Of a stretch of DNA of 64,000 nucleotides, positions 33,637 through 44,663 are shown in pieces. The notes under the pieces were generated by a model. The model was not told the origin of the DNA and did no database searches. It saw only the letters and a program-made list of their open reading frames with translations. Numbering within the stretch: the first letter of the stretch is position 1; the number at the start of each line of letters is the position of its first letter. Origin of the DNA: Rozella allomycis CSF55 (Eukaryota > Rozellomycota); the NCBI GenBank assembly GCA_000442015.1, contig KE560959.1:186001-250000 (forward strand), written 5' to 3'. The translations under genes were made by a program, and so were the position numbers.

Positions 33637-34605
33637 ATGTCAGTAGTAGCGTTTTGTCCACTTGATGTTCACGGCTTGAATCCATTTCTGGATATAATTT
33701 TGAAGTATGATGATCCAACCATAGTTTGTATACTGGAGAAATATGTCTACACCATTGGCGAAGTACAAAACTTCTTAAGCCAAATATATTTGGCCCTAGA
33801 AGAAAAACGCGTTGATGTTATCTTTTATCCGTATTGTGGATACAAATTATCGGAAATCAAAACAAGAACGATCCTTGTAACCGATGGTATTCATTACACT
33901 TAACATTTATAGATTACACTCAGGCGCTTGCCACTCAAATAAACTATGAAAAGCTAAAAAACAAACAAGAAACCTTGGAGGTCATTGTAGAAGAGGGCAG
34001 GATTAGATTTGAATGGGCTAGCAAAGTTATTTTTGATGCCTTTAGATTCATGCGGTATAATGGTTCTGTTCTTGGCGGTACATTCGATCATTTGCACAAC
34101 GGACATAAACTGCTATTGTCCATTAGTGCACTATTGTCGAATAACATTGTATTGTGCGGGGTAACAGGTACTGTGTATCGACAAAATTAACAATAGACGG
34201 GGAAATGTTGCAAAATAAAGAATACGGTCAATTCCTTGAACCAATAGACACTAGAATTAACAATGTCCATGAATTTTTGCTTAAGTTTAATTGTAAAAGA
34301 AAATATATAGTAAATAACTGATATTGGCATTTTAGTTAAAGCCTATTTATGATGCATTTGGGCCTTCTATTGTTGATCAAGAGGTTGAATGTATCGTAGT
34401 TTCAGAAGAGACAAAACAAGGTGGTGACATGGGTATATATGAAGATGATTTATAGATAGTCAATTTCAAAAGATTAGAAAGGGGATTGAAAAGACTTGAT
34501 GTGTATGTGGTACCATTAGTTTTGCATGTGAATGGAGAAAAGGCATTACGATCCGAAAAGATTAGTTCTACTTTTATAAGAAAAAGGCTATTCCTGAAAA
34601 AATAA
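33637..34605 (+). CDS. Phosphopantetheine adenylyltransferase, CoA biosynthesis
   Basis: Eukaryotic-type PPAT (COASY N-terminal half / yeast Cab4) converting 4'-phosphopantetheine and ATP to dephospho-CoA. The nucleotidyltransferase motif is GGTFDHLHNGHKLLL (T/HxGH), and the second catalytic motif is ISSTFIRKRL (ISSTxxR). An N-terminal extension (VAFCPLDVHGLNPFLDIILK) of about 120 residues precedes the catalytic part, as in fungal Cab4. Four introns of 26-29 nt are removed. No dephospho-CoA kinase domain follows, so this is the monofunctional fungal arrangement rather than the animal fusion. The stop at 34605 is 40 bp before the stop of the convergent ataxin-2 gene. Confidence 0.92.
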
Positions 34606-34645
34606 AGAGTTTAAAATCAGCTACTTATTTTATCCTTTAAAATCA

Positions 34646-36309
34646 TTATTTATTCTTGTCTCCTTTATACTTGTGGTTACCAAACGTATTTTTAGGCCCA
34701 CTTCGTTTATTTTTTGTTTGAGCGTCAGGAGTTGGACGATAATTGTTCAATTCTGTATCCACGAGATATCCTTGACCCGTGTTAAACTGCGATGTAAAGT
34801 TTGGATCTTGTAAAAAATAGCCATAATCCTGGTAAGGCATTTGAAATCCGTATGGATAGCTTGGGAGATTGTAGTAAATTTGAGGTTGTTCAATTTCATT
34901 TTGTAGCAAGTAGTGATGGGTTTTGGTAGAAAAATGAGGCCAGATAGGCGATACATTTTGGATAGGCTCTTTGGAGCCCCTTTCGTAGAACTTAATTATA
35001 ATCCTTTTGCTTAATTTCCCTTCAAATGAAGATTTTTTTGAAATTCTCTCTTTGACAAATGTTTTCTTTGGAAAATTACAAAATAAGAGTTACCATATCT
35101 TTTAGGTGATATCTATTGTGATGATGATGATGATGTACATTCCTGGTCTTGTTTGTAGTAGAGCCAGTTGGGATGAATATATCAGCGTCCATATTTGGCT
35201 TAAATTCAGCAGCGTCAAAGTTATACTTGGGCTTCGTATCTTTAGCAGCCTCTGACTTTGAGGGACTTTGAATTTTGTTTTTTGAAAAAAATTCGTTTAT
35301 TTTTGCCTGGGAAGCTTTTAAATCTGATTCTATATTTTTTCTACTAGTCAATTCTGCATGACGTTGTAATGCGAACTCTTTTTCCGCTTTAGCGAATTCT
35401 TGAAAATCTTTTTGAATTTTTTCTGTAATTTCTTCAGTGGAAATTTCAGCTCTTTCAAAATTTGTATTTCTACTGATAATTTGCCGGATTGTAGATTTAG
35501 ATTCAGAGGAAATCTTCTTCCTCATGGAAGGCAATGATTCTCTAACAACAGCGCCATACCTACTTACAAGATAAAGATAAAGTTACAATGCCTCTTCGTC
35601 CATTACAGTTTCAGAGACAAGGTCCCCTCTTTCTTCCGCTAAATGAACATTTGAAGTGGATTTCTTTTATTATTCTATAGAAATATTACATTCAAAATTT
35701 CATTGGCTATTTTTTGTGCTTCTTTCTCTCTCTTTTTAAAGTTCTCATCATTCTTATCTAGCACAGTGGTATAGATCTCTTCATTGAAATTAGATTTCAC
35801 ACCAAACAGTTTTTCATTAACCTTGAATTGATCCCAGCTCTCATTCTTATTTTCTTTGCTTAGTTCACTGTTGAGACTCAAACTATATATTTACACAAAT
35901 TCTTTGTCATCTGATTCATCTGGAATCCAAGGAGTCAATTCTCTTTCCCTGATATTACCACTAGCACCAGAAATATCGGTGTCTGTGACAAATCCTTTTA
36001 ATCAAAACATTAAACCTAACCTGGTTTGTCTTTTGGCTTTTCAGCAAATGTTGTGTCTACCTTGCTCGCTGTTATGGAGATTATATCGTTATAGGAAAGA
36101 ACAATCTCATCGTGAAAAACGTGATCTTTCTCTAAACTTTGAGCCATAAACAAAGTAATAATTGGAGAGTTTGCTTCTCCAGCAGAATGAAATATTCCTT
36201 CAAAAATACCTCCATCCCTCATACTTACTCTTACAAGTAATCCCTTATAGTTGATGCAGATATCACTTACAACAAGACATTCAAAAACAAAAGATATACG
36301 CAAACTCAT
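34646..36309 (-). CDS. Ataxin-2 / PBP1 RNA-binding protein
   Basis: Post-transcriptional regulator that binds poly(A)-binding protein and forms stress granules. Domains in order: Lsm-type (YKGLLVRVSMRDGGIFEGIF, HSAGEANSPIITLFMAQSL, DEIVLSYNDIISI), then after a 26-nt intron GFVTDTDISGASG and TPWIPDESDDKEF. Next is the LsmAD domain (ESWDQFKVNEKLFGVKSNFN, EEIYTTVLDKNDENFKKRE), a charged coiled-coil region, and a PAM2-like motif YNFDAAEFKPNM that should bind the MLLE domain of poly(A)-binding protein. A run of six His follows (VHHHHHHN), then a Tyr/Pro/Gln-rich tail (PSYPYGFQMPYQDYGY). The tail is low-complexity as in the family. Start chosen at 36309; an additional upstream exon cannot be excluded. 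Confidence 0.9.
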
Positions 36310-36537
36310 TTCTTCGTTTAAACTTTCATTTTTCCTTCTTATTTACAAAATACAAACATACTCCCTTTTAACCTGCTTTCTGTTGAACATGATTTAATGC
36401 AAAGCCACTTTTGGCAAAAGAACCTTGCTAGTAGCTTATATACATCAAAAATTTTACATTTTTAGATTTTTGTTAAAATATTAGACTCAAAAGATAGTAA
36501 TTTCGGCGCCAATTATTTGAATTTTCATATTTTTCTA

Positions 36538-37839
36538 ATGTCTAAATCGTCCATTGAATTAAGGTCTAGTACAGTATGCTATTTTGTCCCTATTTATATT
36601 TTATAGTCATCTTTAGCGTCATTCATGACAAACAGAAGGTCCTCGCGAAAAATTGATTCTTTATACTCGGAATCTAGAAATTACAGCTGTTTGATACAAG
36701 ATTATGAACTACTTCACCCAATTGGTACTTTATCTTATTTGAATTGTTCTAGGAGTAGATGAAATGGCATATATTTATGCTTGCAAGTTTTTGCCAACAA
36801 AGCAGAATGTAGCAATAAGATATACTGATTTAAGTGCACTGCCAGATTATGAAGTTATCGAAGAAGCCAATGTAATATGCTCTCAACGCCATGTATAGGA
36901 TCATATCCAAAATTCAAAGATGTTCAGGCATTCGAATCTACTTCCATTTTATACTTCGTTCGTAGAAAATGAGAGGCTCTGGACCATTGTTTATCCTATG
37001 GAAGGAGGTAAATAGCAATGATCGTAATATTAGGTTCCTTCAAAAAAATTATGGATGAATATTTCACAGAGGGTTTTTCAGAAAGTATAGTTTCCACAGT
37101 CATCAAGGAAGTGCTAAAGGCTTTGGTCTACCTCCATGAAAATAAGTTAATCCATGGGAACGTTAGAGCCAACAATATACTCTTAAGTAATGAGGGGGAA
37201 GTGAAAATAAGTGGACTGAATTCAAGCAAGCGATTAAACGAATTTGGTACCGTTTTCTCTTTCATTGGCCTCCCGGAGTGGATGGCCCCTGAAGTAATCG
37301 GGCAGGTATTTAGTTCTCTTTTTGGGAATCAGAATAAACCTTTTGATACAAAGGTTGATATATACAGTCTTGGTATAACAACCATAGAGCTACTTTATGG
37401 AAAAACACCATTTGATGAATGGCCTCCTCTTAAAGTATGAGAAATAGTCCTTGTTGATTGATTATGTATTACAAACTAACTCCACATTATTCACGTCAAA
37501 TTATTCCTCAAGATAGTACAATGTCCAAAAGCTGTCAACAATTTTTGCAATTGTGTTGTCATCCATTTGCAAATAATAGGTAATGTATAAGGTGGTTTAT
37601 AGTAATAGACCGCCTGCAAGAAAATTGATAGAGCATTCTTTAATTAAGAAAGCGAAATCAGCGTCTTATTTAGTGTCACATATTATTAAAAAAATGAGAA
37701 AAAGCAAGACTGGTAAATAATATACTTGAAAAATCATTTAGATAATTGTGACGACAATTCCTCGGTGTTTACGAAGCAAGACTCTGTAGGTTCAAGCCGT
37801 GCCCAAACCCCATCAATCGAAATTAGTGAAGCTATATAA
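36538..37839 (+). CDS. STRAD-like pseudokinase
   Basis: STE20-related pseudokinase resembling STRADA/STRADB, which with MO25 activates LKB1. After a 33-nt intron the start MSKSSIELRSST joins to SSLASFMTNRRSS. The kinase fold follows: YELLHPIG (degenerate Gly loop), HSNLLPFYTSFVENERLWTI, VSTVIKEVLKALVYLHENKL, then IHGNVRANNIL in place of HRD and KISGLNSS in place of DFG, so both catalytic Asp residues are gone. Further on come PEWMAPEVIG, VDIYSLGITTIELLYG and FLQLCCHPFANNRPPARKLI. These degenerate motifs match STRAD rather than active kinases. An in-frame stop-free 27-nt intron lies at 37306-37332. The junction around 37440-37520 was not resolved. The C-terminus is Ser-rich and ends SIEISEAI, without an obvious WEF. 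Confidence 0.82.
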
Positions 37840-37919
37840 AGAATAAATTGATATTGATTTTATTTTTAGCCAAATTCAGATCGGACCAAGCCTCCGACAC
37901 TTTCTGTTGCTTTTGCAAA

Positions 37920-40900
37920 ATGTCTATACCATTAAAAGAGTTTAAAAGCAAAAATTCGGATGCCGAGGATTTACCAATGTTAAATAGCCTTTCATCTCTA
38001 ACGTCTTCAAATTTTGATCAGCCAAAAAACAATGGGTTTAGATACAAGTTTAGACAATTTTTTAAACGCAAAAAGAAAGAAAAATTTAGAGAAAGGACAT
38101 TCAAGTTAAACGGTAGCGTATTTTATAAACGTTAAAAGGGTCTGTGACATTTGACAAGTTTTCACCCAATATAATAAGAAACCAGAAGTATACAATCTTC
38201 AATTTTATGTTCTTGATATTATTTGAACAAGTAAGAGTTTAAACGTAGATGTAAAAGTTTCGATTCTTTCTTAACACGTATTTCTTGCTGATTGCATTAT
38301 CACAGCTGATTCCTATGTTGAAAATGGGTATAAATATATGTAAAGTTTGTTTAAGGTTACCTTGTAACATATTTCGGGCCTCTTGGATTTGTGTTAACGA
38401 TAACTATTTGCAAAGAAGCATTTGATGATTATCAGCGGTATAAAATAGACAAGGAAAATAATTCACAAAAATATGAAAAGCTTACGTTAAATGGTACCGT
38501 TACGATTCCCAGTTCTGAGATTAAAGTTGGAGACTTGATTTTGGTGCATAGGAATCAAAGGGTTCCAGCGGACATGATATTAATGAGAACGACTGAAAAA
38601 TCTGGGACATGTTTTATCCGAACTGATCAATTAGATGGTGAAACAGATTGGAAACTGCGGATAGCAGTTCCTACATTTCAAAGGTTAGGGGACAATAGAG
38701 ATATATATTCGTATGATGCGAGTGTATATGGTAATAGGAGTTACGTTACATTAATATAGCGGAAAAGCCCCATAAGAATATTTATAGTTTCGTTGGCACA
38801 ATTTCGTATGAAAGAAACGTAAGGATTTAAAATGGGTTTAAAATCAGGGGATGACAGAGACAGAGCCTTTGAATGCAGAGAACATGATATGGGCGAATAC
38901 TGTAGTTGCGTCAGGTGTTGCTTGTGGGTGCGTTGTTTATACAGGCCAAGACATGCGGGCGATAATGAATACAAATAGACCATCAACAAAAAGAGGGAAA
39001 ATAGATTTAGAGTTGAATAATTTATCGAAATTTCTGTGCATTTTTAGTCTTTTTATTTCATTTATTCTTGTGGCGTTGAAAGGGTTTGTATCATCGTGGC
39101 TGATTGACACTTTTAGATTTTTGATCTTATTTTCATACATCATACCAATTAGTTTACGCGTGACATTGGATATTGTCCGATTGTATTATTCTAAATGTAT
39201 TGAAAAAGATCTAGACATACTTGGAACAAAAGTCAGATCTGGAAATCTACCCGAGGAGCTGGGAAGAATTGAGTATTTATTGACTGACAAAACAGGCACT
39301 TTGACAAAGAACGGTAATTGAATACTTTGTTGCTAATGAAAGAAATGGAACTAAAGAAGCTTCACATGGGTACAATATCATTTGGAAATGAATCCATCAA
39401 TGAAGTAGCGAATCATTTAGATTCTGCATATTTTTTCATATTGTGTAATTTAGTTTTTCTTGTTTTAGTAGCGAATAAAGGTGATAACAGAATGAGACAC
39501 AAGAAGCGAGATATTTCAACGAGAACAAAAGATCTCGTTCAAGCTCTAGCTTTGTGTCACAACGTTACTCCAATCATTGAAGATGGCATTCTTTCTTCGT
39601 ATCAAGCGTCATCGCCTGATGAAATCGCAATTGTGAACTGGACTCAAAAGGTTGGCCTCACGTTGTGCTACAGAGATATTCACTCTATACACATTAGATT
39701 ATCCAACAATCAAATACTGGAATACGAAGTTCTCTACATTTTCCCTTTTACTTCGGAATCAAAAAGAATGGGGATCATAGTGCGCGAAAGGCTTACAGGG
39801 GATATTTATTTTTATCAAAAAGGAGCAGATTCGGTAATGACAAAAATTGTTCAGTACAACGATTGGTATTCACTAAATTCATTTGTTTTTAGGCTGGATG
39901 AGGAGTGTGGAAATATGGCTAGAGAAGGCCTTCGAACATTGGTCATCGCTAGGAAGAAACTCTCGGGTGAAGCCTTTGAAGAGTTTGAGCAGGCGTATCA
40001 AAACGCTCGCATTAGCAAACAATCCAGAAATGAACTAATGCAACAAGTTGTTTCAAATATGCTAGAATTCGATTTAGAACTTTTGGGACTTACAGGGGTT
40101 GAAGACAGGTTACAAGATGACGTCAGAATCACTTTGGAATTACTCAGAAACGCAGGAATTAAAATATGGATGTTAACAGGCGACAAAATTGAAACTGCAA
40201 CAAACATTGCTGTATCAACAAAACTTGTCTCCAGGTCTCAATCCTTTCATATTGTTTCAAAAAGTAGTTTAAATGTTTTATTTATTCTAGTTAATTCAAC
40301 ATTTGAGGCGCAAGAAGCCATAGACAGTCTTAGACAACGCCTTGACCATTGCCTAGTCATCGACGGCCAATCTCTTCAAGTAAGTTTTATTAATTATCTT
40401 TACAGTTTTTCATAGATCATTTTTCTGATGTTTTTATGGAATATTCAACCAGAATGACAGCCGTCGTTTGTTGCAGATGCAGTCCAACACAAAAAGCTGC
40501 AATTGCAAAATTAATAATTAAACACACAAATAAGAGAGTATGCTGCATAGGCGACGGTGGAAACGATGTGTCGATGATTCAAGCTGGGCATGTAGGCGTG
40601 GGCATTGAAGGCAAAGAAGGAAGGCAGGCATCATTGGCTGCTGATTTCAGCGTTCAACAATTCAGCGTTTTAACTAAACTTTTACTTTGGCATGGTCGCA
40701 ATAGCTACAAACGATCATCCAAAGTAAGCCAATTTATCATTCATAGAGGCCTTGTTATTTCGATTATGCAGGCAGTCTTTTCTGCAATCTTCTATTTCGC
40801 TCCTATCGCATTATTTAGAGATATGCTGGCTGTAGGCTACTCAACTTATTACACATCCCTACCAATAATGTCCTTGATGCTGGACCACGACGTCACTCAG

Positions 40901-41374
40901 GAAATTGCTTTAATGTATCCAGAACTCTACAAGGATCTCACAAAAGGCCGCTCATTAACACTAAAAACATTTTTAATTTGGCTTCTTATCAGCGTATTCC
41001 AAGGCGGATCCATCATGGCAGTCACAATACTTCTATTTTCATCACAATTCCTTCATGTTATCTCAATATCTTTCACAGCGCTAATTTTAAACGAACTTTT
41101 AATGGTTATTTTGGAAATACAGACATGGCATAGAGCTATGCTTATATCTGAACTTTTGTCTCTAATATTTTATTTCACATCAGTCCTGATGGTTAAAACA
41201 GACATTAGTAACTTTAATTAATTCTTTATATCGTTAGATGTACATTTCTTACTTTCTTTAGATTGTTTATGGAAAGTATGTGCTATCACAGCAATTAGCT
41301 GCATCCCTTTGTTTCTATTTAAATACATTAAACGATTACTCGCACCTCCAAGCTACGCCAAGTTATCTCAATAA
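37920..41374 (+). CDS. NEO1/ATP9-type P4-ATPase
   Basis: Second P4-ATPase of the window, of the NEO1/ATP9A-B class that works alone (without a CDC50 subunit) in Golgi/endosome membranes. Three introns of 26, 27 and 28 nt in the 5' part restore [37 protein letters not shown] and [20 protein letters not shown], which align ungapped with NEO1. The class signature [12 protein letters not shown] is present, then [25 protein letters not shown] (phosphorylated Asp), [57 protein letters not shown] and a C-terminal domain ending [20 protein letters not shown] and [12 protein letters not shown], again typical of NEO1. The N-terminus is polar and basic. It starts 80 bp after the STRAD-like gene. Confidence 0.95.
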
Positions 41375-41454
41375 AAGGTTTTGTTTTTAACGATAGATTA
41401 ACCACTATGAATTTTTAAAAATTTGCTGTGTTATAAAGAATTTTCAGAAATTCC

Positions 41455-44400
41455 ATGAGCGACATCATAATTTTATCTTCCGATGGAGAAGAGCAAGATG
41501 TTATAAGATTGGATAGTTCACCTATTATGGTTTCAACTTCTTTGATTAACCAAACCGAAATGCCTCCATTATCGTTACCAAGAGTTAAAAGTCCACAAAG
41601 AAAGAGAGCAAGAGAAGAACTTATAGAGCTGAATAGTGACACCGAAGAAGAGAGCCCTGTGATATTACCTGCAGAAAATACACAGTGTTTCTGGATAGCT
41701 AGAATTTTAGGGAGCACTTATTCAAAACCTGAAGAAAAGGCTCTAGTGTACATTGATTGCACATCTACCCAGTACAGAGTGCATGACTCGGGAACCAACG
41801 TAATATTTTTCAGTATGTTTATTAGAACGTTTATGGTGTTCTTGACAAATCGTCATCGAAATTATTAGCAAACCTGATAAAGGTTGGATTACTTAATGCG
41901 ATAAGACTAAAGGGAAGAATACATAAAGTATATGTCGAGGTAAATAATTCCAAGAGCCTAAACTAGAAAAACAAAGTTATTTTTACATCAGATTTGATTA
42001 TAACTATTCCTTGCTTGATAAAAGACATATTAGCCATTGAAAACAATCTGAATTCCTATGGAAGGTTTTTTCCCGGTCCCAATGCACTAGAACTATATGA
42101 AAGGGGATTGCAACAGAAAGCGGAAATCGAATATGATAAAATTCTAAATAGTACTATGATCTAGTTTGGAATATAGGTATAAAATTAGATGATCGCTTTT
42201 CTATTCCTACAAAAAGGGCAGATTTTATAGTGCCAGACTCACAGACAGAGCAGATGAGGTCTCTTCAAGATGTGTTTTCAAAAGCAAGAAATGGCGTTAA
42301 TTTGATTCCACGTAATGTTGACACCTCAAAAATTGACATTCGAAGTTATCATAAAAAGTCGCCAGATGCTTCTGGAAATGTTCAGGATCACTTTGACTCT
42401 ATCATGCAAGATATGTCACATGCTCTAAAGTTTCCAGAACTAATTGAGGATCCTTTAATAAAGACAAAGCTTTTAAAACATCAAAGGCAGGGATTGTTTT
42501 GGCTGCGGCAGCGAGAAAAAGACTTTGTGCACGTTGAAAATGAAGATTCCTTAATTCCAACGTATTGGCGTAAAGTGTTTGAAGGATTCACTGGATACAA
42601 AAATTTGATAACAGAAAAAGTGATGAAAACTCCTGATATATTCAAGGGCGGAATATTGGCAGACGATGTAATGCACATTTTATTGAATTTTAAAGATGGG
42701 ATTAGGAAAGACGCTTTCTATAATATCATTAATTGTTTCTTCATTGTCTGAGGCTAAAACTGAGGTCAATAAAATAAACTCTACTAAGCCTCCATTCAAA
42801 AGAATAACGACCGGTGCACCTTTCTTTCCTGTTGGTTCCAAATTGTCTTTGAAAGTTATACAGGGTCACCCTATTTCCTTTTTTCCAAGACGACTATCAT
42901 TCGGCACTTTGATTGTATGCCCTTTATCCTTGTTGTCCAATTGGGAAAGTCAAATAGATCAACATACAGTGAATGGAACACTTAAATACATTATTTATCA
43001 TGGCAAAGCGAGGAAATTATCAGTTTCTGATTTACTTGCGTACGATGTTGTAATCACCACATTCCACGTGGTGGCTAATGAACTAAACAAGGCGGTAAAT
43101 TCTGGATGCACAGCTTATGGCGATTACGAATACGTTTGTCCTCTGCATTTGATAAGATGGTATAGAATAGTACTAGTAAAATGTTATTCTGACGATTAAG
43201 TAAGGATGAAGCTCACAATATCAAGCAGCCGAATTCCTTGATGGCTAGAGCTTGTACCAATTTGTCAGGCGAGAGGAGATGGTGCTTGACAGGAACACCT
43301 CTTCAAAATAGACTGTCTGATCTCTATTCCTTGGTGAGATTTATGAAAGTTTATCCGCTTGTTGAAAAGGAGCAATTTGCGCGCCACTTTGGAAGTGACA
43401 CGAGAATAGCAAATATACAAAAGCTACAAGTATTACTTTGTTTTTTTCAATAAAGACTTTTATCAAGAGTATTGTATTGCGCCGAATGAAAGATCAACTG
43501 ATTGATGGGAAGCCTATTATATCTTTACCTCCCAAAAAGGATCACATTATAGCGGTAACATTGGATGAAGAAGAGGCAAGTCTTTACGACCAGGCTTTTG
43601 CAGCCACACGAAAGGAGTTTGATAAGATTATTAAAGATGCCACGATTGTAATTTGATTCTTAATTTAATAGTAGAAAAATAAATATGTTCATATTTTTGA
43701 ACTATTGTTGCGGTTGCGACAACTGTGTACCCACTATGCCATGTGCATAAAATGGCTATTGAAGATTCTGCCCAACCACCCCCTGGTCAAGCAATACTCT
43801 AAATTTGAATTTGAGGAAGAAGATGACACTTGCTTTGTATGCCTTGGATCAGCTATAGATCCAAAGAGAATTAAATCGTGTGGTCATATATTTTGCGAGT
43901 CTTGCATTCAAAATGAAGGATCCAATAAGTGCCCAATTTGTAAGATAGAGTTTAAGAGTGAAGCTTTATTGCCGGTGAAGACGAAGGAATATTTTCCTAA
44001 AGATTATTTAAAGCGTGTTTCCCTTTTGTCGCCATCATCGAAAACAAGAGCGATTGTATCTGATTTGAAGAAGGTGACGGGAGAGAAAACTATTATATTT
44101 TCTCAATGGACGAGTTACTTGAGTCTTCTTGAATATCAACTGTTGGAGGCTAAAATAAAGTTCATTCGCTTTGATGGATCCTTGAGTCGTGAAGACAGGG
44201 AAATTGCCATTGACAAATTTAATCGCGATTCTTCCATCAAAGTATTTCTAATTTCGTTAAGAGCTGGTGGGGTAGGATTGAACCTTACTTCAGCTTCCCG
44301 TGTGTACATAATGGACCCCTGGTGGAATCCAAGCGTTGAAGATCAAGCGATAGATCGCGTATATAGAATTGGACAGAAAAAACCCGTCAATACATTTCGT

Positions 44401-44565
44401 TATGTAATTAAAGATTCCATAGAGGAAAAGCTTTTGGAAATACAAAAAAATAAAGCCGAACTTGCTGCTCAAACCCTAATGGATAAGAAATCTACTAGAG
44501 ACAACCTCGAAGTTAAAGGAAGCTGGGGAATAAACCTTAAAGACTTGAAAGCTTTGATGTCTTGA
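41455..44565 (+). CDS. Rad5/HLTF-like SNF2 helicase with RING finger
   Basis: SWI2/SNF2 ATPase with an embedded RING E3 domain, the architecture of Rad5/HLTF, which polyubiquitinates PCNA in damage tolerance (Rad16 is the alternative). The N-terminus is acidic with SIM-like hydrophobic/Asp runs (SDIIILSSDGEEQDV, EELIELNSDTEEES). Helicase motifs: LLKHQRQGLFWLRQRE, GGILADDMGLGKTLSII (Walker A, interrupted by a 28-nt intron after ADD), LIVCPLSLLSNWESQID, DEAHNIKQP (after an intron at about 43180), WCLTGTPLQNRLSDLYSLV. The RING is CFVCLGSAIDPKRIKSCGHI, then FCESCIQNEGSNKCPICK. The helicase C half: IIFSQWTSYLSLLEYQL, RFDGSLSREDRE, SLRAGGVGLNLTSASRV and DPWWNPSVEDQAIDRVYRIG. The stop TGA overlaps an AATAAA. 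Convergent with TPX2. Confidence 0.92.
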
Positions 44566-44612
44566 ATAAAACTTAAATTTAAATTCTTTATTATTTCATC
44601 TCTCACTGTAAA

Positions 44613-44663
44613 GTTTAAAAATGTTTATTATTTCATCCCGTTTAAAAATGTTTATTATTTCAT
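44613..44663. repeat. 27-bp tandem duplication at the 3' end of TPX2
   Basis: The 24-base core gtttaaaaatgtttattatt plus ttcat occurs at 44613-44636 and again at 44640-44663, a period of 27 bp. A third, partial relic (tttattatttcat) lies just upstream at about 44588. On the minus strand each unit carries ATGAAATAATAAAC, so the repeat copies the TPX2 stop codon and following sequence. Confidence 0.8.
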
